A stretch of 64,000 nt of DNA from an uncultured Pelagibacteraceae bacterium (GTDB taxonomy: Bacteria; Pseudomonadota; Alphaproteobacteria; Pelagibacterales; Pelagibacteraceae): contig CACHCL010000002.1 of assembly GCA_902578315.1 (NCBI GenBank), positions 1 to 64,000 of the forward strand. Direction: 5' to 3'. Both the position numbers and the translations under genes were made by a program. Below the pieces are notes generated by a model. That model was not told the DNA's origin, did not search any database, and was given only the letters and a program-made list of their open reading frames with translations. This document shows positions 48,093-61,240 of the stretch, piece by piece. Within the stretch, counting starts at the first letter, position 1. Every line of letters starts with the position of its first letter.

Positions 48093-48529
48093 AAATATAT
48101 TTTACCTTTCTGTTATTTTTTTTTTCATTTTCAAATCTTTTTGGTAATGAATATTTTTTGACTTTAAGAAATGAAACAGTAAATCTTAGACAAGGACCTT
48201 CATTTGACTATCCTGTAAAGTTATTCTATAAAAAAAAATTCTTACCAGTTTTAATTCAAGATAAATTTGGAAATTTTAGAAAAATTAAGGACCATGAAAA
48301 TAATACAGGGTGGATACATATTTCACAATTATCAAAAAAGAAAGCGGCTATCACAATTGAGGATGATCAATTAATTTTTAGCAAACCTTCTGTTTATTCC
48401 AAACCTTTTGCAATTCTTAAAAAAGGTAGATTATGTAAGATTCACAAGTGTAAAGATGAATGGTGCAAAATAAATGTAGAGAAATATAAAGGTTGGGTAA
48501 AAAAAGATATTTTGTGGGGTCTTTTATAA
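48086..48529 (+). CDS. SH3-domain protein, secreted
   Basis: Signal peptide; NLRQGPSFDYPVKLFYKKKFLPVLIQDKFGNFRKIKDHENNTGWIHISQLS. Confidence 0.85.
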   Translation: MLKIYFTFLLFFFSFSNLFGNEYFLTLRNETVNLRQGPSFDYPVKLFYKKKFLPVLIQDKFGNFRKIKDHENNTGWIHISQLSKKKAAITIEDDQLIFSKPSVYSKPFAILKKGRLCKIHKCKDEWCKINVEKYKGWVKKDILWGLL

Positions 48530-48530
48530 A

Positions 48531-48773
48531 TTATTTCTTGTACTTAGCTGTCCAGATTTTATCTAGCACAAAATACCAAACCGCATTGGCAATCGGTTCT
48601 ACTATTGCATCGGTTAAAGCAATCACGAATGAAACATTGGATATTAACATTAAAACTGTTATGGCAATTAAAAAATGTCCAATTGTATAGATTAAGGTTC
48701 GTAAAAGAGATCCTTTGTTGCTTTGATAAATATCTTTTACAGTAAGATAGATTCCTTTATTGAACTCTGCCAT
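48531..48773 (-). CDS. DUF2061 membrane protein
   Basis: SLLRTLIYTIGHFLIAITVLM..ALTDAIVEPIANAVWYFVLDKIW. Confidence 0.8.
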   Translation of the reverse strand: MAEFNKGIYLTVKDIYQSNKGSLLRTLIYTIGHFLIAITVLMLISNVSFVIALTDAIVEPIANAVWYFVLDKIWTAKYKK

Positions 48774-49398
48774 TTTTAAAAGGATTTTCTAAAACACAAG
48801 CTACAAGATGTATCCTATCTTGTTCACCGCCATTAAAGAAATTGTGATATTTTGTGTTATTTGTAATAGTGGCTGACCCATCAGCTGGCATGTGCTTACA
48901 AACATCTTCAATGACCATCCTGCAGCCTTTATTCGTTATGATTGGAATATGGAGTCTTGGCTCTGGATCTCTATGCCAACTTAGAGTTGATCTAGGTTCT
49001 TTTAATAATATTCTTACTCTTCCAAGTTTAAAGTGTTTCCTTAAAGTATTATAAACTTCCTCAAAATATGTATTTTTAAACTCAGGAACTATTTCTGTAT
49101 ATTTTGACTCATCAATAGCCTTGTCTCTCTCTACTTCTTTACCTTTTTCATCAGGTATAGTCCAGTAAGTGCCTCTTACATTGTGACCCTCTGTAGAATT
49201 TTTATCACCTGGAATTTGATTTATAGAAATGGCCCCAAAATTTTTAATACCAAGAGTGTTGAATTTCTTTTTTTTTAATACAATATTTAAATCAGCTTTT
49301 AATTTATCAATATCAAATTTTAAATTTGGAACTTTAAAAAAATCATCTTTTATATTTTGATTTAACTTTTCTAAGTTTTGTGTTTTTACAATTTCCAT
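48757..49398 (-). CDS. Aspartyl/asparaginyl beta-hydroxylase-like 2OG-Fe(II) oxygenase
   Basis: STLSWHRDPEPRLHIPIITN (HxD) and DRIHLVACVLENPF (distal His); 1 nt downstream of katG. Confidence 0.75.
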   Translation of the reverse strand: MEIVKTQNLEKLNQNIKDDFFKVPNLKFDIDKLKADLNIVLKKKKFNTLGIKNFGAISINQIPGDKNSTEGHNVRGTYWTIPDEKGKEVERDKAIDESKYTEIVPEFKNTYFEEVYNTLRKHFKLGRVRILLKEPRSTLSWHRDPEPRLHIPIITNKGCRMVIEDVCKHMPADGSATITNNTKYHNFFNGGEQDRIHLVACVLENPFKNGRVQ

Positions 49399-49399
49399 A

Positions 49400-51597
<2,198 letters not shown>

Positions 51598-51618
51598 TGA
51601 AAAACAAGCGACAAACTG

Positions 51619-52026
51619 TCAATTTTTCAAATTTATAAATACCTCAACATTCTTAATTTTTTTGCCATTTGGTACTTTTGGAAGTTTTTGAATGATTATA
51701 TCATTCGCATCGATGTCTATTAATTCTGAAGTTTCGCTATCATAAAAATGGTGATGGTTTGAAACATTAGTGTCAAAATAAGTTTTGTTTCCTCTTACTT
51801 CAACTTCACTTAAATGCCCGGCTGTTTTAAATGCGTGAACGGTATTATAAATTGTAGCTAGCGCAATTTTAGAACCCGATTTTTTGCTCAAAAGTTTGTT
51901 TAAACTTTCAACTGTAAAATGAAATGTTTTTTCTCTTTCAAATAAAAATTTAGCTATTTCAACTCTTTGTTTAGTCGGTCTTAACCCGGAAGATCTTAAT
52001 TTTTTTAAAATGTCTATTTTTTTCAC
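51619..52026 (-). CDS. irr: Fur-family regulator, Irr-like
   Basis: GLRPTKQRVEIAKFLF, ALATIYNTVHAFKTAGHLSEVEVRGNKTYFDTNVSNHHHFYD: Irr-type HHH motif. Confidence 0.87.
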   Translation of the reverse strand: MKKIDILKKLRSSGLRPTKQRVEIAKFLFEREKTFHFTVESLNKLLSKKSGSKIALATIYNTVHAFKTAGHLSEVEVRGNKTYFDTNVSNHHHFYDSETSELIDIDANDIIIQKLPKVPNGKKIKNVEVFINLKN

Positions 52027-52049
52027 GTTTTAGTTCGCTTTTTGATCTA

Positions 52050-52068
52050 CTTTATAATCATTCTAAAG
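52050..52068. promoter_or_regulatory. Fur-family (Irr-type) operator in the irr/fabA divergent region
   Basis: CTTTATAATCATTCTAAAG, 9-1-9 palindrome with one mismatched pair. Confidence 0.6.
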
Positions 52069-52118
52069 ACAAAATATATATGAAACTTTTGCTAAATCAA
52101 GTAAAACAATTCTAAATC

Positions 52119-52622
52119 ATGCAAAAAAATAGTTACAATTACGATGAGCTAATTTCGTGTGGAGAGGGAAAACTATTTGGTGAGGGAAATGCTAAGCTGC
52201 CATTACCTCCAATGTTAATGTTTGATAGAATTACAGAGATAAAAAAAGATACTGGAGAATTTAAAAAAGGTTTTATCAAAGCTGAGCTTGATATTAAAGA
52301 CAACCTATGGTTTTTTGATTGTCATTTTAAAAAAGACCCAGTTATGCCAGGTTGCCTTGGTCTAGATGCTATGTGGCAATTAGTTGGATTTTTTTTAGGC
52401 TGGATTGGCGAGCCAGGAAAAGGTAGAGCTTTAGGAGTAAATTCTGTAAAATTCACAGGTGAAGTATTAAAAAATATTAAAATGGCGACTTATGAAATAA
52501 ATATGAAAAGAATTTTAAAAAAAGAAGGCACAGCTGTTGGATTAGCTAATGGTATTTTAAGTGCAGATGGTAAAATAATTTACACTGCAGAAAATCTTAA
52601 GGTGGGATTATTCAAATCATGA
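52119..52622 (+). CDS. fabA: 3-hydroxydecanoyl-ACP dehydratase/isomerase FabA
   Basis: [43 protein letters not shown]. Confidence 0.95.
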   Translation: MQKNSYNYDELISCGEGKLFGEGNAKLPLPPMLMFDRITEIKKDTGEFKKGFIKAELDIKDNLWFFDCHFKKDPVMPGCLGLDAMWQLVGFFLGWIGEPGKGRALGVNSVKFTGEVLKNIKMATYEINMKRILKKEGTAVGLANGILSADGKIIYTAENLKVGLFKS

Positions 52623-53833
52623 AAAGAGTTGTAGTTACTGGAATAGGGGTAGTTTCTTGTTTAGGAAATAATCAAGACGAAGTTTATAAGTCATTACTTA
52701 ACGCAAAATCAGGAATTACGTTTTCTGAAGAGTATAAAGAATATAATTTAAAAAGCCATGTTCACGGGAAACCAAATATTAAACTGGAAGAATACGTGGA
52801 TAGAAAGTTTATAAGGTTTATGGGGCCGGGGTCTGCTTATAACTACATTTCAATGAATGAGGCTGTAAAAGACTCCGGATTAGAGGAAAAGGATGTAAGC
52901 AATATTTCGACTGGAATGATTATGGGTTCAGGTGGTCCTTCAATAGAAAATGTAATATTAGCAGCAGATAAGACTAGAGAGAAAAGTCCAAAAAGGATGG
53001 GACCTTTTGTAGTTCCACGAACAATGTCAAGTACAGCTTCAGCAACTCTAGCGGTCCCTTTTAAAATAAAAGGAGTTAACTATACCATCAGTTCAGCGTG
53101 TGCAACTAGCGGACATTGCATTGGTAATGCGATGGAATTAATTCAACTAGGAAAACAAAAAATTATTTTTGCAGGTGGTAGTGATGAAGTTCATTTTGCT
53201 ATGACTGCTATGTTTGATGCGATGACAGCCTTATCTTCAAAATATAACGATACCCCTGAAAAAGCGTCTAGACCTTATGACAAAACTCGAGATGGTTTTG
53301 TTATCTCAGGTGGTGGAGGTGTTTTAGTTTTAGAGGAATATGAACATGCTAAATCAAGAGGTGCAAAAATTTATGCGGAATTAACAGGGTACGGCGCCAC
53401 CTCAGATGGTTATGATATGGTTGCTCCGTCAGGAGAAGGAGCAGTAAGATGTATGAAAATGGCATTAAGAACTGCAAAAAATAAAATTGATTACATAAAT
53501 ACTCACGGTACTTCTACACCTGTTGGAGACATAACAGAATTAAAAGCTGTTGGAGAAGTATTTAGTGATTACAAACCAAAAATTAGCTCAACTAAATCTC
53601 TCGCAGGTCATTCTCTTGGAGCTACTTCTGTTCATGAGGCAGTTTATAGTTTAATTATGATGAAAAATAATTTTATAGCTGCTTCGGCTAATATTAATGA
53701 AATGGATGACGAAGCTAAAAAATATCCTATAGTTACCAAAGTTGAAAAAGATATAAATTTAAATTCTGTAATGTCTAATAGTTTTGGTTTTGGTGGAACA
53801 AATGCTACTTTAGTATTTGAAAAGGTAAAATAA
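52619..53833 (+). CDS. fabB: 3-oxoacyl-ACP synthase I FabB
   Basis: [68 protein letters not shown]. Confidence 0.95.
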   Translation: MKRVVVTGIGVVSCLGNNQDEVYKSLLNAKSGITFSEEYKEYNLKSHVHGKPNIKLEEYVDRKFIRFMGPGSAYNYISMNEAVKDSGLEEKDVSNISTGMIMGSGGPSIENVILAADKTREKSPKRMGPFVVPRTMSSTASATLAVPFKIKGVNYTISSACATSGHCIGNAMELIQLGKQKIIFAGGSDEVHFAMTAMFDAMTALSSKYNDTPEKASRPYDKTRDGFVISGGGGVLVLEEYEHAKSRGAKIYAELTGYGATSDGYDMVAPSGEGAVRCMKMALRTAKNKIDYINTHGTSTPVGDITELKAVGEVFSDYKPKISSTKSLAGHSLGATSVHEAVYSLIMMKNNFIAASANINEMDDEAKKYPIVTKVEKDINLNSVMSNSFGFGGTNATLVFEKVK

Positions 53834-54618
53834 TGAGTTTAATGAAAGGTAAAAAAGGTTTAATTATGGGTGTTGCAAATGAACGCTCAATAGCTTGGGG
53901 TATATCCCAAAAACTTGCAGAGGCTGGAGCAGAATTGGCTTTTACTTACCTCGGAGACGCTTTAAAGAAAAGAGTAATACCCCTAGCAGAAAAATTAAAT
54001 TCAAAAGTTACTTTTAGTTGTGACGTAGAAAAAAAAGAAGAAGTAGTAAAACTTTTTGAGGATATTAAATCAAAATGGGGTAAAATAGATTTTGTAGTTC
54101 ATGCAGTAGCTTTTTCAGATAAATCAGAGTTATCAGGAGAATATTTAAATACCACAAGGGAAAATTTTTTAAAAAGTATGCTTATCTCTTGTTTTTCATT
54201 TACTGAAGTATCTAAAGAATCTTTAAAAGTAATGAATGAAGGGGGAAGTTTACTGACACTTACTTATGAGTCTTCTAAAGCAATACCAAATTATAATGTT
54301 ATGGGAGTTTGTAAATCAGCTTTAGAAGCAAGTGTAAAATACTTAGCTAGGGACCTTGGCAAAAAAAGAATTAGAGTAAATGCAATCAGCGCCGGTCCAA
54401 TTAAAACTTTAGCTGCTTCTGCTATCGGTGATGCAAAATTTTTATATAAATGGAATGAGGATCATTCTTTTTTAAAAAGGAATGTAGATATTCATGATGT
54501 GGGAAATTCGGCTCTTTATCTACTTAGTGACCTTGCAGCAGGTGTTACTGGTGAAATTCATTATGTTGATGCTGGATATAACAAAGTAGGGATGCCAGAT
54601 CCTAAAAATATTACTTAA
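53833..54618 (+). CDS. fabI: Enoyl-ACP reductase FabI
   Basis: KGLIMGVANERSIAWGISQKLAEAGAELAFTYLG; VHAVAFSDKSEL; AISAGPIKTLAASAI. Confidence 0.95.
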   Translation: MSLMKGKKGLIMGVANERSIAWGISQKLAEAGAELAFTYLGDALKKRVIPLAEKLNSKVTFSCDVEKKEEVVKLFEDIKSKWGKIDFVVHAVAFSDKSELSGEYLNTTRENFLKSMLISCFSFTEVSKESLKVMNEGGSLLTLTYESSKAIPNYNVMGVCKSALEASVKYLARDLGKKRIRVNAISAGPIKTLAASAIGDAKFLYKWNEDHSFLKRNVDIHDVGNSALYLLSDLAAGVTGEIHYVDAGYNKVGMPDPKNIT

Positions 54619-55375
54619 AAAATCTTGCTGTTTTAAGAGTTTTTTCAATTACATAATTTGTAATATTCTGAAAAAGATTAGGATTTGTAATATTAATTAT
54701 ATAGTCTAAATTTATTATTTTCTTATGATATCTCATTATGAAATCTTCAAATCTTTCGAAGTCTTTATTACTCCAATAATTAATATGTAGTTGAGTAGCT
54801 TGAATGCCAAAAGGTAAAAAAATCTCTTTGTAAAACAGTTGAGGGATAAAAAGTAAACCACTTTTGTAAAAAGGAAACAGTCCATACCCATCTATGATTA
54901 TTTTGATATTCTTTTTCTTCAAAGCTTCTAAAGTGTTTTGATCGTAAATATGATTAGGGGCAAAAAAACTCCTTACTTTAATTTCTCTTTTTTTAAATTC
55001 GGATAAACCCATCTCAATTTTATCAAATTGTTTTGAATAATCTAATCCATAAAACTCGGAGTCACCGCCATAATTAAAAATATCATTTTTATCAGATTTT
55101 TGAGTGTAGAGATGGTGGCATCCGTGCATTGTTATTTCCCAACCTTTGCTTTTCCAGTTTTTAACTTTATTCCAAAAAGACTCGCTTTTTGGATAAGCTA
55201 ATAACTCGGGATCTTTATTAGCTGGAATGACCCCAAGAAGTGGTTTAATTTCATACTTATCAAATAATAATTCACACCTATTCATCAGTTCCCAGTTCAT
55301 ATTTTCACAAATATCGTCCATTCGTATAAGTAACCCTGTATATTTAGAAAAAATTTTATTTATTGAATTAAACAT
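54611..55375 (-). CDS. Polysaccharide deacetylase-like (DUF2334-type) protein
   Basis: LLIRMDDICENMNW..GVIPAN..WEITMHGCHHLYTQ: D-D and HxxxH-type metal motif. Confidence 0.75.
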   Translation of the reverse strand: MFNSINKIFSKYTGLLIRMDDICENMNWELMNRCELLFDKYEIKPLLGVIPANKDPELLAYPKSESFWNKVKNWKSKGWEITMHGCHHLYTQKSDKNDIFNYGGDSEFYGLDYSKQFDKIEMGLSEFKKREIKVRSFFAPNHIYDQNTLEALKKKNIKIIIDGYGLFPFYKSGLLFIPQLFYKEIFLPFGIQATQLHINYWSNKDFERFEDFIMRYHKKIINLDYIINITNPNLFQNITNYVIEKTLKTARFFK

Positions 55376-55397
55376 ATTTATTATATTTTATCTCACA

Positions 55398-56348
55398 GTG
55401 AGCAAATTTCATATTAAAAAAATATCTGAAACTGATAAAAATAAATTATTAAAATTTTATCAAGCATCTTTTAATTATAATAATAGCGATCCAAGTAGTT
55501 TTGGTTGGCGATACAGATTGGGTTTTAAGAGTTTCGAACCTCTTGTATTGATAGTAGATGATGAAATATGCGGTCATGCTGGCCTTATTGCGAATGATTT
55601 TAAAATCAAAGATAATAGAAAAACTGGCATATGGTTTACTGACTTCTACGTAAAAGAAAAATATAGATCACTTGGATACGGTAAAATACTTGCCCAAGCT
55701 TGGATGAAAATTTGTCCAATTCAAGTTACACTCTGTAATGAAACATCTTTGAAAATTTTTAAAAAGCTGGATTGGTCTTATAACAACAAATTTTTAAGGA
55801 AAATAAAAATTTCTAATTTTATTAATTTTATACCAATTTTAAAACAATCCAAAAATTTAAATATAAATAATGATCATTTAGAAGAATTAAAACTCAAAGA
55901 AACTGATAACCAAACTATTTCTAGAATTGCAAAAGAGAGTGAGCAACTCTTATCTCAAAAATCCTTTGGAATTGTGAGAGACGAAAACTGGTTTAAGTGG
56001 CGAGTTTTAAACTGTCCAAATAAAAAAAATATTATAATTTTTAACTATAAAGATATTAATATAATTGCTGAAATCAAAATTAAAAATAATTTTAAAATCT
56101 TAAATATTATTTATATTTCGAAACCAATTAATAATAACTTAACATACCTTTTTTCACGTTTTGTTAAGAAAAATAATATAAGCTTTATAAGTTATATTTC
56201 TAAAAATAATAAAGCTTTTAATATAAGTTTTCCTTGGAGTAGAAAATTGAATTTTGCTTTTTACGCTGAAGACTTCTCCATTAAAAGTTTAATCAACGAT
56301 AATTTTAACGATATACAATATATTGATAGTGATATAAATTTTATCTAA
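55398..56348 (+). CDS. GNAT-family N-acetyltransferase
   Basis: KTGIWFTDFYVKEKYRSLGYGKILAQAWMKI (acetyl-CoA loop); in-frame GTG at 55398 preferred because the 55227 start lies inside the opposite gene. Confidence 0.75.
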   Translation: MSKFHIKKISETDKNKLLKFYQASFNYNNSDPSSFGWRYRLGFKSFEPLVLIVDDEICGHAGLIANDFKIKDNRKTGIWFTDFYVKEKYRSLGYGKILAQAWMKICPIQVTLCNETSLKIFKKLDWSYNNKFLRKIKISNFINFIPILKQSKNLNINNDHLEELKLKETDNQTISRIAKESEQLLSQKSFGIVRDENWFKWRVLNCPNKKNIIIFNYKDINIIAEIKIKNNFKILNIIYISKPINNNLTYLFSRFVKKNNISFISYISKNNKAFNISFPWSRKLNFAFYAEDFSIKSLINDNFNDIQYIDSDINFI

Positions 56349-56349
56349 T

Positions 56350-58422
56350 TCAAGCTGATGCTTGCTTCATTGATAGTTTTACTTTTCCTCTATCAAATCC
56401 AACAACTTTCACAGAAACTTCATCTCCTTCTTTCACTACATCAGCAACTTTTGCTACTCGTTTATCAGCTAGCTCTGAAATATGTACAAGTCCATCTTGT
56501 TTTCCTAAGAAGTTTACAAAAGCTCCAAACTCCATAATTTTTACAACTTTACCTTTGTAAATTTTTCCCATTTCAGGTTTAGCAATTAAATTTTTAATGA
56601 ATTCAATAGCTTTATTTCTTGAAGCTTCATCAGGAGCAGCAACTGTTATTTCGCCAGTATCCTTCACGTCGACTTTAGCTCCTGATGTCTCAACAATTTC
56701 TCTGATTGTTGCTCCACCTTTTCCAATTACAGTGGCTATATCTTTCTTATCTACTTTGATTGTTTCCATTTTTGGAGTGTGTTTTGAAAACTCTTTTCTT
56801 GATGTTTTTATAGCCTTATTCATTTCACCTAAAATATATTCTCTACCACCTTTTGCTTGATCTAAAGCTTTTTCCATGATCTCAAAAGTTATACCAGTTA
56901 TTTTGATATCCATCTGAAGTGAGGTAATACCGTTTTTAGTACCAGCTACCTTGAAATCCATGTCACCTAGATGGTCTTCGTCTCCCAAAATATCAGACAG
57001 TACAGAAAAGTCGTCACCTTCTTTTATTAATCCCATCGCAATTCCGGCTACGGGCTCTTTAATTGGAACTCCTGCGTCCATTAATGATAATGAGGTTCCA
57101 CAAACCGTTGCCATAGACGAAGATCCATTAGACTCTGTTATCTCTGAAACTACTCTCAAAGTGTAAGGAAAATTATCTTTCGATGGCAAAGATGAATTTA
57201 TAGCTCTCCATGCTAACTTTCCATGACCAATTTCTCTTCTTCCAGTTCCTACTCTTCCACATTCTCCAACAGAAAAAGGTGGAAAATTATAATGCAACAT
57301 AAAATTAGATCTTTGCATTCCTTCCAAACTTTCAAGCCTTTGTTCGTCATCGGTCATACCAAGTGTAGTTACTACAAGAGCTTGCGTTTCTCCTCTAGTG
57401 AAAAGAGCTGAGCCATGTGTTCTTGGCAAAACACCAACTTCACATTTAATCTGTCTTACATCTGCTAAACCTCTTCCGTCTATTCTTTTCTTTTCTTTTA
57501 AGATAGCGGTTCTCACAATATCTTTTTCTATAGATTTTAATTGATTCATTACTTGATTTTCTGTAATTGTTTCATCTTCTACAAACATTTCTTTACATTG
57601 AGACTCTATTTCAGAAATAGCTGTAGATCTTTTTTTTTTATCTATTTCTTTAAACGCTTTTCTTAATCCGTTTTCAAATTTTTCGGTAATTTTCTTTTTA
57701 ATTTCAGAATGATCTACTTCTTCAACCTCCCATTTAGGTTTTCCAGCTTTTTTTGCTAATTTTTCAATCGCTTCTATAATTGGTACAAATTTTTGGTGAC
57801 CAAATTTTACTGCATCTAACATAACTTTTTCGGTTAAGCCTGAAGTTTCCGACTCTACCATTAAAACTGCATCCTTAGTTCCTGCCACTACTAAATCTAA
57901 TTCGGACTCTTTTAATTCCTCTAGCGAAGGGTTTAATAAGTACTTACCATCCTTATATCCTACTCTACTTGCAGCTATTGGTCCCATAAATGGTAATCCT
58001 GAAATAGCTAAAGCTGCTGAGGAGGCAATTATTGATAATATATCCGGCTGATTTTCACTATCATAAGATAAAACTGTAGGTAGGACTTGCACCTCATTCA
58101 TAAAACCAGATGGAAATAATGGTCTTATTGGTCTGTCTATCAATCGAGAGATTAAAGTTTCAGCTTCAGTTGGTCGAGCTTCTCTTTTAAAATATCCTCC
58201 AGGAATTTTACCAGCAGCATAATATTTTTCCTGATAGTTTACTGACAGCGGAAAATAGTCTTGACCATCTGCAACTTTCTTTGCTCCTACTGCTGTAGCA
58301 ATTACTACTGTTTCACCTAAAGTAGCGATAATAGCTCCGTCAGCTTGGCGTGCAATTTTTCCTGTCTCTAAAGTTAATTTTTTACCATTAACCTCTATTT
58401 CTTCCTTATGAATTTTGAACAT
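56350..58422 (-). CDS. pnp: Polyribonucleotide nucleotidyltransferase
   Basis: [31 protein letters not shown]-terminal KH ([12 protein letters not shown]) and S1 domains. Confidence 0.97.
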   Translation of the reverse strand: MFKIHKEEIEVNGKKLTLETGKIARQADGAIIATLGETVVIATAVGAKKVADGQDYFPLSVNYQEKYYAAGKIPGGYFKREARPTEAETLISRLIDRPIRPLFPSGFMNEVQVLPTVLSYDSENQPDILSIIASSAALAISGLPFMGPIAASRVGYKDGKYLLNPSLEELKESELDLVVAGTKDAVLMVESETSGLTEKVMLDAVKFGHQKFVPIIEAIEKLAKKAGKPKWEVEEVDHSEIKKKITEKFENGLRKAFKEIDKKKRSTAISEIESQCKEMFVEDETITENQVMNQLKSIEKDIVRTAILKEKKRIDGRGLADVRQIKCEVGVLPRTHGSALFTRGETQALVVTTLGMTDDEQRLESLEGMQRSNFMLHYNFPPFSVGECGRVGTGRREIGHGKLAWRAINSSLPSKDNFPYTLRVVSEITESNGSSSMATVCGTSLSLMDAGVPIKEPVAGIAMGLIKEGDDFSVLSDILGDEDHLGDMDFKVAGTKNGITSLQMDIKITGITFEIMEKALDQAKGGREYILGEMNKAIKTSRKEFSKHTPKMETIKVDKKDIATVIGKGGATIREIVETSGAKVDVKDTGEITVAAPDEASRNKAIEFIKNLIAKPEMGKIYKGKVVKIMEFGAFVNFLGKQDGLVHISELADKRVAKVADVVKEGDEVSVKVVGFDRGKVKLSMKQASA

Positions 58423-58682
58423 TATTTCCTTAAATTTAGTTGTTTAATAACTTTTTGGTATGAGTCAGTATTTTTCTTTTTCAAATAAGCGAGAAGTTTT
58501 TTTCTTTTATTTACTGATTTAGCCAAACCCAAAGTTGAATGTTTGTCCTTTTTAAATTTTTTAAAATGAACTGATAATTGTGAAATTTTTTCGGTCAGCA
58601 ATCCAATTTGAACTTCAGCTGAGCCAACATCCTTTGAATGTGTGGCTAAAGTTTTAATTATATCTTTTTTTTTCTTTCTCAT
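58422..58682 (-). CDS. rpsO: 30S ribosomal protein S15
   Basis: [59 protein letters not shown]. Confidence 0.95.
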   Translation of the reverse strand: MRKKKKDIIKTLATHSKDVGSAEVQIGLLTEKISQLSVHFKKFKKDKHSTLGLAKSVNKRKKLLAYLKKKNTDSYQKVIKQLNLRK

Positions 58683-59052
58683 AATTTTTATTGTTTCTTA
58701 TTATTTTCTCAATCTTTTCAGCATATTCAAATGAGTTATCTTCTACAAATGTGAGTTTCGGAAGAAACTTAATATCAAGCCTTTTAGATAAAGCTTTTCT
58801 AACAAGATGGGCGTACTCAGTCAAGATTTTTACTGTTTCTTTAGTCTCGACCCCGCCTAAAGGGATTACGTAAACTCTTGCCGTTTTAAGGTCAGGGGTC
58901 ATCCTTACCTCAGTCACTGTTACCAATTTTGAGTTTATGTTAGGTATTTTAGCCTCATTTCTAAGAAAAAGTTCACCTAGGTTTTGTTTTACTAATTCTC
59001 CAACTCTCAGCTGTCTTTGACTAAATGCTCTTTGAGAATTTCGATCATTCAT
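58654..59052 (-). CDS. rbfA: Ribosome-binding factor A
   Basis: NSQRAFSQRQLRVGELVKQNLGELF..VTVTEVRMTPDLKTARVYVIPLGG..LPKLTFVEDNSFEYAEKIEKII. Confidence 0.93.
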   Translation of the reverse strand: MNDRNSQRAFSQRQLRVGELVKQNLGELFLRNEAKIPNINSKLVTVTEVRMTPDLKTARVYVIPLGGVETKETVKILTEYAHLVRKALSKRLDIKFLPKLTFVEDNSFEYAEKIEKIIRNNKNYEKEKKRYN

Positions 59053-61236
59053 TTAAATTGACCTCCTTATTTCCTCTGAGGAATAAGACTCTATTACATC
59101 TTTCTCTTTAAAATCTATAAAATCTTTAATGCTAATACCGCATTCTAGCCCTGCTCCAACCTCTTTAACCTGATTTTTTTCTCTAAATATCGAAACAATT
59201 TCACTATTAAAGACAACCACTCCATCTCTTATAATCCTAGCTTTAGATTTACTTTTTATTTCTCCAGTTATAACTTTTGAGCCAGCAATTTTACCTGCAT
59301 TAGAAACTTTAAAAATTTTTTGAATTTCAGCACTGCCTAAAATTACTTCTTTAATATCAGGTTCAAGCAAACCAGATAAAGATTTTTCAATGTAGTCTAG
59401 TGCTTCATAAATTATATTAAAATATTTTATTTCAATTTTTTGTTCCTCCGCAAGTTTTTTTGCTTCTCTATTTGGTTTTATATTAAAACCAATTAATAGT
59501 GCATTAGATGCTTTTGCTAATGAAACATCAGTCTCGTTTATCATACCAACGTCAGATAAAATTATTTTAGCTTCAACTTCTTTATGTTCTATTTTTTCGA
59601 TTGCCATTTTTAATGCTTCGCTTGATCCTTGCACATCTGACTTAAGAATTATATTAAGCTCATCTTTACTTTTGTTGTTCTCAAACAAAGTAGTTTTATC
59701 TTTAGGCAAAAGTTTTTTATTTGAGGAATTTTTCTTGTTAAATTCAAGCATCTCTTTAGCCTCATCTTCATTTTTTGTAACATTTAACTCCACCCCCGCA
59801 TTAGCAGAACTATTCATTCCTAAAATTTCAACTGGAGTTGACGGAAGAGCCTCATCGACCATTTTACCTTCATAATCAATCATCGCTCTAATTTTTCCCC
59901 AGGTATTTCCACATATGAAATGGTCACCTTTTTTTAGTTTTCCATTACTAATTAACACTGTTGAAACGGGTCCTTTACCTTTATCAATTTTTGACTCAAT
60001 CACAACTCCTTTAGCTTGATCAGTGTAAGAAGCTTTTAAGTCTAATATTTCAGACTGAAGTAATATCGCCTCTTTCAGCTTATCTAAATTTTCTTTTTTT
60101 AACGCTGAAACTTCTACAAACAATGTATCACCGCTTAAATCTTCAGCAACTAACTCGTACTGCATCATTTCATTTTTAATTTTACTTATATTTTTTTCTG
60201 GTAAATCACATTTGTTTATAGCGACTATTATAGGAACCTTTGCAGCTTTTGCGTGTTTAATTGCCTCTACTGTTTGAGGTTTTATTCCATCATTTGCAGC
60301 AACTACTAAAATAACAATATCTGTAATTTTTGATCCTCTTGCCCTCATTTCAGTAAACGCAGCATGACCTGGGGTATCAATAAACGTAATAAGTTTATTA
60401 TTTCCAGCTTTTACTTGATAAGCACCGATATGTTGAGTGATGCCTCCATGCTCACTTGAAACTACATCTGTATCACGTAAAGCATCAAGCAAAGAAGTTT
60501 TGCCGTGGTCTACGTGACCCATAATTGTAACTACAGGTGGTCTAGTTCTTACGTCACCACCAAGTACGGCTTTTTTTTTATTGGTTTTAATAGAAGGTTC
60601 TTCTTCAATAATAGGATTATGGCCAAATTCTTTTACAATATATTCAGCAGTATCTTTATCTATGTTATGATTAATTGTTGCAACCACTTTCATATTAAAT
60701 AAAAATTTGATTATATCGCTAGATTTTTCAGCCATTCGGTTGGATAGTTCTTGAATAGTGATTTGTTCAGGTATTTTTACATCCCTGAAAACTTTTTTGA
60801 ATTCTTTTTTTTCTTCACTATCTGGCTTACTTTTCTTTTCTTTAAGTCTAGCTCTTTTTACTGAAGCTAAACTTCTTTGTTTAATTTCTATTTCCTCTAC
60901 GTTTAACGCCCTTGAAACAGTAAGTTTAAAGTCTCTTTTATCTACAGGTCCCTTTAGCTTTAGTTTACTTTTCCCTGCAGGCTTATTATCTTTTTTTATA
61001 AAATCTTTCGTTGCTTGTTGTTCAACAAATTTTCTGCCGAAGTTTTTCTTTTTAATATCTTGACCAAAGTTGGTTTTTGTAGCGCTAGTATTTCTGTTTA
61101 ATGTTTTATTGGGTCTAAAAGGTTTCTTTTTCTCGACTAAATATGATTTTTTTGTACCAGTAGAAATGGCACTGGTATCTATTTTTTTTTTTAAATTTGT
61201 TGAAATAGTAAGTGTCTTTTTTTTTTCTTTATCCAT
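59053..61236 (-). CDS. infB: Translation initiation factor IF-2
   Basis: RPPVVTIMGHVDHGKTSLLDALR; FIDTPGHAAFTEMRARGSKITDIVILVVAANDGIKPQT; NKCDLP. Confidence 0.97.
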   Translation of the reverse strand: MDKEKKKTLTISTNLKKKIDTSAISTGTKKSYLVEKKKPFRPNKTLNRNTSATKTNFGQDIKKKNFGRKFVEQQATKDFIKKDNKPAGKSKLKLKGPVDKRDFKLTVSRALNVEEIEIKQRSLASVKRARLKEKKSKPDSEEKKEFKKVFRDVKIPEQITIQELSNRMAEKSSDIIKFLFNMKVVATINHNIDKDTAEYIVKEFGHNPIIEEEPSIKTNKKKAVLGGDVRTRPPVVTIMGHVDHGKTSLLDALRDTDVVSSEHGGITQHIGAYQVKAGNNKLITFIDTPGHAAFTEMRARGSKITDIVILVVAANDGIKPQTVEAIKHAKAAKVPIIVAINKCDLPEKNISKIKNEMMQYELVAEDLSGDTLFVEVSALKKENLDKLKEAILLQSEILDLKASYTDQAKGVVIESKIDKGKGPVSTVLISNGKLKKGDHFICGNTWGKIRAMIDYEGKMVDEALPSTPVEILGMNSSANAGVELNVTKNEDEAKEMLEFNKKNSSNKKLLPKDKTTLFENNKSKDELNIILKSDVQGSSEALKMAIEKIEHKEVEAKIILSDVGMINETDVSLAKASNALLIGFNIKPNREAKKLAEEQKIEIKYFNIIYEALDYIEKSLSGLLEPDIKEVILGSAEIQKIFKVSNAGKIAGSKVITGEIKSKSKARIIRDGVVVFNSEIVSIFREKNQVKEVGAGLECGISIKDFIDFKEKDVIESYSSEEIRRSI

Positions 61237-61240
61237 ATCA

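Noticed and set aside
56597-57411. Plus-strand ORFs opposite pnp
   Set aside because: Antisense shadows of pnp.
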